This document shows, piece after piece, positions 59,606 through 64,000 of a stretch of 64,000 nt of DNA (its first letter is position 1; every line of letters begins with the position of its first letter). The stretch spans positions 83,300 through 147,299 of the forward strand of contig JAJDDB010000006.1 in NCBI GenBank assembly GCA_029260575.1, written 5' to 3'. The translations under genes and the position numbers were made by a program. The stretch is from Phycisphaerales bacterium. GTDB lineage: Bacteria; Planctomycetota; Phycisphaerae; Phycisphaerales; SM1A02. The notes under the pieces are model-generated. The model was not told the DNA's origin. It saw only the letters and a program-made list of their open reading frames with translations, and made no database searches.

Positions 59606-60304
59606 ATGAACGTCCTTCGAAAACTTGCCAACGGCTACGACATGCACTCATTCGCCAACCGAATGCGTGATCAGCGCTTTCAGTTGTTCGAACAACTTTG
59701 CGCGCGATTGCCTCGGCCGCTGCGGATCATTGACGTTGGTGGTACAGCAGAATTCTGGCAGATGCGCGGTTGGGCTGATTGTGACGATGTGCGCATCGTC
59801 ACCGTTAACATGATCGAACAGCCACAGGCAGCTGACAACATCATTCCCAAGCTTGGCGACGCGACGGACCTGCACCAGTTTCCCGCAGGCAGCTTCGACA
59901 TTGCGTTCAGCAACTCAGTCATTGAGCACCTGTTCACGCTTGACGCCCAGCAGGCTATGGCTCGGGAAATGATGCGTGTTGGAAACGCAGTTTGGTTACA
60001 GACACCAAATTATTGGTTTCCGATGGAACCACACTTTCTCATGCCCGGCTGGCAATGGCTGCCCCGACGAATGCGCATTGCAATCCTGCAGCGCATGCGC
60101 TGCGGTTGGCGCGGACCTGCGCCGCGGTTCGATGATGCAGCACGTCTGGTCGATGAAGTGCGCCTGCTCACCAGGCGCGAATTGCAGTGGCTTTTTCCGG
60201 AAGCAGTCCTCAAACCCGAAATGTTTGCCGGCCTTGTCAAGTCATGGACTGTTCACACCGGATTCACTGCCCGAACCGAACTCCCGCTGCGCCTGGCAGC
60301 ATAG
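59606..60304 (+). CDS. Class I methyltransferase in the exopolysaccharide cluster
   Basis: The 232-residue product has RIIDVGGTAEFW near 40 (SAM motif I), a second-strand acidic region (VTVNMIEQ), GDATDLHQFPAGSFDIAFSNSVIEHL near 92 (motif II/III) and a Trp/Pro-rich C-terminal part (LQTPNYWFPMEPHFLMPGWQW) as in type-11 methyltransferases of polysaccharide clusters. It would methylate a sugar or lipid intermediate. The start at 59606 was chosen; the frame upstream is open to 59417 but lacks coding character. Confidence 0.85.
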   Translation: MNVLRKLANGYDMHSFANRMRDQRFQLFEQLCARLPRPLRIIDVGGTAEFWQMRGWADCDDVRIVTVNMIEQPQAADNIIPKLGDATDLHQFPAGSFDIAFSNSVIEHLFTLDAQQAMAREMMRVGNAVWLQTPNYWFPMEPHFLMPGWQWLPRRMRIAILQRMRCGWRGPAPRFDDAARLVDEVRLLTRRELQWLFPEAVLKPEMFAGLVKSWTVHTGFTARTELPLRLAA

Positions 60305-60321
60305 GTGTTCTGAGTACTGTT

Positions 60322-61548
60322 ATGAATGAACATACGTTTGAATTCAAACCGCAGACCTCCAGCACACCCCGCGACAGATTCCTGGTTTTCGGCGCGCCCC
60401 AGATTGAACAGACTGACATTGATGAAGTCGTCGACAGCCTCAAAAGCGGATGGCTCGGCACCGGCCCGAAAGTTGCTCATTTCGAGCAGGATTTCTCCCG
60501 GTACAAGGGCGCTTCAAATGTTGTCGCGGTCAATTCCTGTACGGCTGCCCTGCATTTAAGCTTGCTCGCAGCAGACCTCCAGCCGGGTGATGAGGTCATC
60601 ACGACCGCGCTGACGTTTTGTTCGACGATCAATGCAATCATCCATGCCGGGGCGACGCCGGTGCTTGCAGATGTCGATTCGGTGACGATGAATATTGATC
60701 CCGAGGATGTGCGGCGCAGGATCACTCCGCGCACCCGTGCAATCCTGCCGGTGCACTTTGCCGGTCGGCCGTGTGATCTGCACGAACTGCTCGACATCTG
60801 TGATGAACACGAATTGTTGCTCATCGAAGACTGCGCGCACGCAATTGAAGCACAGTACGACGGCCGGCCAACCGGAACCTTCGGCGACTTCGGCTGCTTC
60901 AGCTTCTACGTCACCAAGAATCTCTGCACCGGTGAAGGCGGCATGATCATTACCCGGCGTGAACACGATGCTACACGGATCAAAACGCTCGCGCTGCACG
61001 GCATGACCAAAGATGCGTGGAAACGCTTCAGCGATGATGGCTACAAGCACTACCAGGTCGTCGAAGCCGGTTTCAAATATAACATGATGGACATCCAGGC
61101 AGCCCTTGGTATTCATCAACTCGCCAGACTCGAACGCAACTGGCAACGGCGACGAGACATCTGGCAAACCTATCAAGATGCATTTGCTGACATCTCTGTA
61201 CAGAGACCCGCTGAACCAGCACCAGGAACTCGGCACTCGTATCACCTGTACACACTGTTGGTTGACGAACAACAAACCGGCGTCAGTCGCGATTCGTTTC
61301 TTGCATCAATGACCGGCGCAAAGATCGGCGTCGGCGTGCACTACCTCAGCATTGCGGAACATCCGTACTACCAGCACCGCTTCGGCTGGCGGGCGGAACA
61401 GTGGCCGAATGCCCTGTCCATAGGCAGACGCACTGCCAGCCTGCCATTGACTGCAGCGCTCACTGATGCAGATGTACAGGATGTCATCAACGCCACGATG
61501 TCAATCATCGGCCTCGCCAACTACACGCGACGGAGACGTGCTGCATGA
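60322..61548 (+). CDS. DegT/DnrJ/EryC1/StrS-family sugar aminotransferase
   Basis: PLP-dependent enzyme that transfers an amino group to a nucleotide keto-sugar. The 408-residue product has LKSGWLGTGPKVAHFEQDF near 40, VNSCTAALHLSLLA near 71, TFCSTINAIIHAGATPV, EDCAHAIEAQYDG near 176 and the PLP-binding Lys in FYVTKNLCTGEGG near 198. A late motif (HSYHLYTLLVD) matches the family. It is adjacent to methyltransferase genes on both sides. The sugar substrate cannot be told. Confidence 0.95.
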   Translation: MNEHTFEFKPQTSSTPRDRFLVFGAPQIEQTDIDEVVDSLKSGWLGTGPKVAHFEQDFSRYKGASNVVAVNSCTAALHLSLLAADLQPGDEVITTALTFCSTINAIIHAGATPVLADVDSVTMNIDPEDVRRRITPRTRAILPVHFAGRPCDLHELLDICDEHELLLIEDCAHAIEAQYDGRPTGTFGDFGCFSFYVTKNLCTGEGGMIITRREHDATRIKTLALHGMTKDAWKRFSDDGYKHYQVVEAGFKYNMMDIQAALGIHQLARLERNWQRRRDIWQTYQDAFADISVQRPAEPAPGTRHSYHLYTLLVDEQQTGVSRDSFLASMTGAKIGVGVHYLSIAEHPYYQHRFGWRAEQWPNALSIGRRTASLPLTAALTDADVQDVINATMSIIGLANYTRRRRAA

Positions 61549-62264
61549 ATTCCACTACGCAAGAGATTCGGAATTTCTGGAACGATCGCGCTGATACTTT
61601 CGGCAGCAATTCCAAAGCCACGCTCGGCGACACCGCGCTGCGCCAACTGGAAATCAGCGCGATGCTTCGTGAATTGCGCACGCGACGGCCGGCAGATGTA
61701 CTCGATGTCGGTTGCGGCAACGGCTTCTCCACACGCCATGCTGCTCATGCACTGCCTCGGTGCAAATTCATCGGCGTCGACTATAGCCCCGCCATGATCC
61801 ACAACGCATCGACGGAGTCGCTCACCAACGTGCACTTCGATGTCGCAGATGTACTTGACGCCGCAACGTTGCCCACCGGCCCGTTCGATGTCATCTATAC
61901 GCAGCGGTGTATTCAGAATCTGCCACAATGGCCCCAGCAAATCGAAGCAATCAACAATCTTCGCGCCAGACTTCGGCCCGATGGTTCGCTGCTGCTCATG
62001 GAGTGTTCGCGCGATGGAGTGGAACAACTCAATCGTTGTCGAAGACGATTCGCACGACAACCGATCGAGAACATCGAACCGTGGCACAACAATTTTCTCT
62101 GTGATCAGCACATGGTCGATACATTCGACGCAACTGTGACATGTTTCAGTTCGACCTATATGTTCCTGACCAAAATTCTGCACCCGCGGCTGTCGCGTAT
62201 TGCCTGGCGTTTACCAGCAATCGGTCGATTCGGCTACGACCGCCTGTACACCATCGGCACATGA
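61545..62264 (+). CDS. Class I SAM-dependent methyltransferase
   Basis: The 239-residue product starts with ATG overlapping the aminotransferase stop (ATGA), so it is coupled. Motif I is VLDVGCGNGFSTRHAA near 52. VDYSPAMI near 79 is the acidic loop, and FDVIYTQRCIQNLPQWPQQI near 114 and LRPDGSLLLMECSRDG follow as in type-11 methyltransferases. It probably modifies a sugar or lipid intermediate of the cluster. GGAG 9 bases before the ATG supports the start. Confidence 0.9.
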   Translation: MNSTTQEIRNFWNDRADTFGSNSKATLGDTALRQLEISAMLRELRTRRPADVLDVGCGNGFSTRHAAHALPRCKFIGVDYSPAMIHNASTESLTNVHFDVADVLDAATLPTGPFDVIYTQRCIQNLPQWPQQIEAINNLRARLRPDGSLLLMECSRDGVEQLNRCRRRFARQPIENIEPWHNNFLCDQHMVDTFDATVTCFSSTYMFLTKILHPRLSRIAWRLPAIGRFGYDRLYTIGT

Positions 62265-62285
62265 GCGGCGCACGATCCTGACTGA

Positions 62286-63746
62286 ATGTCTGAACTTCTT
62301 CGCCAACAAGCTACCAATAGTTTTCGCTGGACAGCCGGCGCGCACGGCATACGTCAGGTCGTGCAGCTTGCCACCCTTGCCGGACTCGCGCGCCTGCTTG
62401 ACCCAAGCGATTTCGGCCTCATGGCGATGGCGATGGTTTTCATCGGGTTCGCACAACTGTTTCATGATCTCGGCACCGGCAGCGCAATTATCCAGCGTGC
62501 TGAAGTCTCTCAGCGGCTGCTCGTCAGCATGTTCTGGGTCAACATAGCCTGCGGTATCGGCGCGTTCATCATCACTCTTGCGAGCGCGCCGCTGGTAGCA
62601 TCGTTCTTCGGCGAACCACGGCTCCACGGTCTGCTTCAGTTCGTCGCGCTGACATTTCTCGTTTCCAGCCCCGGCGTTGTACCCAAGGCGCTGCTTCGGC
62701 GCGAGTTGAAATTCAAGACACTTGCACGTGTCGACACGGCAGCCATGATGATCGGCGCGAGCGCAGCGCTTCTTGCTGCATGGCGCGGCGCAGGTGTATA
62801 TGCGCTTGGTGCGCAAGCGCTTGCTGGGGCAACCTCGCTTACCGCATTGATGTTGATCTCCGCCCGGTTCGTGCCGAAACTCCAGTTCTGCCTGCATGAA
62901 GTGCGGCAAGTCGCAGGGTTTAGTTTCAATCTCACCGCATTCAATATCTGCAACCACGTGACCAGACAAGCGGATTACTTGATCATTGGCAAGCTTGCCG
63001 GCGCTGAAGCGCTTGGGTTTTACACCATTGCGTACCAACTCATTCTCTATCCGCTTCGCCATGTCTCCGGCGTCATCAACCGCGTTGCCTATCCCGTATA
63101 CGCTCGGTTGCAGCATGATCCACGCAGACTTCGCCGGGCGTTTTGTCGAAGCTCCGCCAACGTTGCGACGATTACGCTTCCGATCCTTGCGGGTATGGCC
63201 GTTGCCGCGCTTCCGATCACGCGGGCGATCTTCGGCGAACGCTGGGATCCCTCGGCAACGCTGCTGACATTGCTCGTGCCTGTCGGTTGTCTACAGGCGC
63301 TGGTCACGACATTCGGCTCGATTTACCACGTCACAAATCGCAACGGCTTGCTGCTGGTGTGGTCGGCGATCATCGGCATCGTGATTCTTGTTGCTCTCAT
63401 CATCGGCGCACAATGGGGCGCTGTCGGCGTCGCAGCCGCGTATTCGATCGCCACGCTGGCAGTGCTGTATCCATGCATGCGTGTGCCGTTCGGATTGATA
63501 GATCTACGCATCGCAGAATTTGCTAGAGAACTGTGGCGGCCGGCGCTGTGCGCAGTACTCATGGCGGCGGCTGTACTCATTGCGCGCATCGCTGTTTCCC
63601 AATTGCTTGAACCTGCTGCGATGCTTGCACTACTTGTTGTGGTGGGCGGGGCGGTCTATGCCGTGTTGACATGGTCGCTGAACCGCCAACGGCTATTCGA
63701 ACTATTTGAAGTTGCTTTTCCACCTGCCCGACTCGGGCTCGGATGA
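62286..63746 (+). CDS. Polysaccharide flippase (MOP superfamily, Wzx/lipopolysaccharide exporter type)
   Basis: The 486-residue integral membrane protein has twelve to fourteen hydrophobic segments and typical landmarks: ARLLDPSDFGLMAMAMVFIGFAQLFHDLGTGSAII near 35-70, a mid segment QADYLIIGKLAGAEALGFYTIAYQL near 228-252 and NRVAYPVYARLQ. It flips lipid-linked sugar units across the inner membrane. It fits in the cluster after the sugar-modifying genes and before the partial glycosyltransferase. The stop is at 63744-63746. Confidence 0.93.
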   Translation: MSELLRQQATNSFRWTAGAHGIRQVVQLATLAGLARLLDPSDFGLMAMAMVFIGFAQLFHDLGTGSAIIQRAEVSQRLLVSMFWVNIACGIGAFIITLASAPLVASFFGEPRLHGLLQFVALTFLVSSPGVVPKALLRRELKFKTLARVDTAAMMIGASAALLAAWRGAGVYALGAQALAGATSLTALMLISARFVPKLQFCLHEVRQVAGFSFNLTAFNICNHVTRQADYLIIGKLAGAEALGFYTIAYQLILYPLRHVSGVINRVAYPVYARLQHDPRRLRRAFCRSSANVATITLPILAGMAVAALPITRAIFGERWDPSATLLTLLVPVGCLQALVTTFGSIYHVTNRNGLLLVWSAIIGIVILVALIIGAQWGAVGVAAAYSIATLAVLYPCMRVPFGLIDLRIAEFARELWRPALCAVLMAAAVLIARIAVSQLLEPAAMLALLVVVGGAVYAVLTWSLNRQRLFELFEVAFPPARLGLG

Positions 63747-63753
63747 CATCAAC

Positions 63754-64000
63754 ATGACACATCAACTGCGAACTGCTGTTCCACAAGTACGAGTCGTACA
63801 CAGCGTGCCCGGCGCCTGGCTGCCGATCACGCAGAACTGGTTGTACAACCAGGTGTTTCATCTGCCCAACGAGATTGAATCGCATGTGGTTTGTCAACGA
63901 CTCGCCAATGCCGACGTCTTCCCAACTTACAACGTGCGTGCGGTTGATGATCAATCCATGGCGACGCGATTGCGAGACACGATATCGAAATCGCTGCGCC
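63754..64000 (+). CDS. Probable glycosyltransferase, N-terminal fragment at the window end
   Basis: The first 82 codons are visible. The start ATG at 63754 lies 7 bases after the flippase stop. The sequence runs VRVVHSVPGAWLPITQNWLYNQ, then VFHLPNEIESHVVCQRLANADVF. This opening (a strand, a Ser-Pro-Gly loop, then an NQ-containing helix) is common in family-4 glycosyltransferases. Too little is seen to be certain; the location behind a flippase supports it. Confidence 0.5.
   Translation, partial: MTHQLRTAVPQVRVVHSVPGAWLPITQNWLYNQVFHLPNEIESHVVCQRLANADVFPTYNVRAVDDQSMATRLRDTISKSLR

Overview
The window looks like chromosomal DNA of a planctomycete, most likely of the Phycisphaerae type. This is inferred from gene content, not from a marker gene. 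The clues are two secreted proteins with PEP-CTERM-like tails ending in runs of Arg, two secreted peptidases with C-terminal dockerin-like repeats ending in NWG/NWS, a membrane protein with a C-terminal CxxCGY zinc ribbon, many standalone receivers, a membrane-anchored Ser/Thr kinase beside a sigma factor, and a TPR protein fused to two RNA-polymerase alpha C-terminal domains. No rRNA, CRISPR array, insertion sequence or prophage was seen. One tRNA (Ala, TGC) is present. Genes are dense, on both strands, and often overlap at start/stop or stop/stop.

Layout. 1-6.5 kb (minus): System II cytochrome c biogenesis (CcsA-like, cut by the window edge, and ResB), an HtrA/DegP-like protease and an MscS channel. 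6.7-12 kb: a SAM methyltransferase, Ada, two poorly characterised envelope proteins, 3-hydroxybutyryl-CoA dehydrogenase and one unknown gene. 12-16.7 kb: citrate/2-methylcitrate synthase and methylisocitrate lyase, probably two steps of propionate oxidation, separated by a lipoprotein gene and a tandem pair of PEP-CTERM-like proteins. 17-22.7 kb: a multi-spanning Ser/Thr kinase with three degenerate repeats after its last membrane segment, preceded by a sigma-70 factor and, divergently, a secreted coiled-coil protein with a clear terminator. 22.7-31 kb: a zinc-ribbon membrane protein, a DUF1570-like metalloprotease, and a two-gene operon (Gln-rich coiled-coil membrane protein and VWA/amidotransferase-like membrane protein). 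31-38.4 kb: DinB-like, SpoIID-like, TPR-alphaCTD, and an apparent operon (fasciclin, DUF378, SDR/DUF2867) divergent from a CarH-like MerR regulator. 38.4-52 kb: MATE exporter, double-thioredoxin protein, two M14 carboxypeptidases, ChaN-like lipoprotein, Sua5/TsaC, TolC-like channel and SH3-like protein. 52-58 kb: tRNA-Ala, two sensor kinases and four single-domain receivers. 58.5-64 kb: an exopolysaccharide cluster headed by a NusG paralogue behind a structured leader (two methyltransferases, DegT aminotransferase, flippase and the start of a probable glycosyltransferase).

The most interesting points are four. The CarH-like regulator keeps the W-x9-EH motif but has lost the cobalamin-ligating His, and it sits beside two arrays of 9-bp direct repeats. 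The TPR-alphaCTD-alphaCTD protein may bridge polymerase or DNA to other partners. The kinase/sigma/coiled-coil module carries three tandem repeats. The signalling island contains only phosphotransfer and receiver domains, with no output domain. All assignments come from reading the sequence; no homology search or structure prediction was run.
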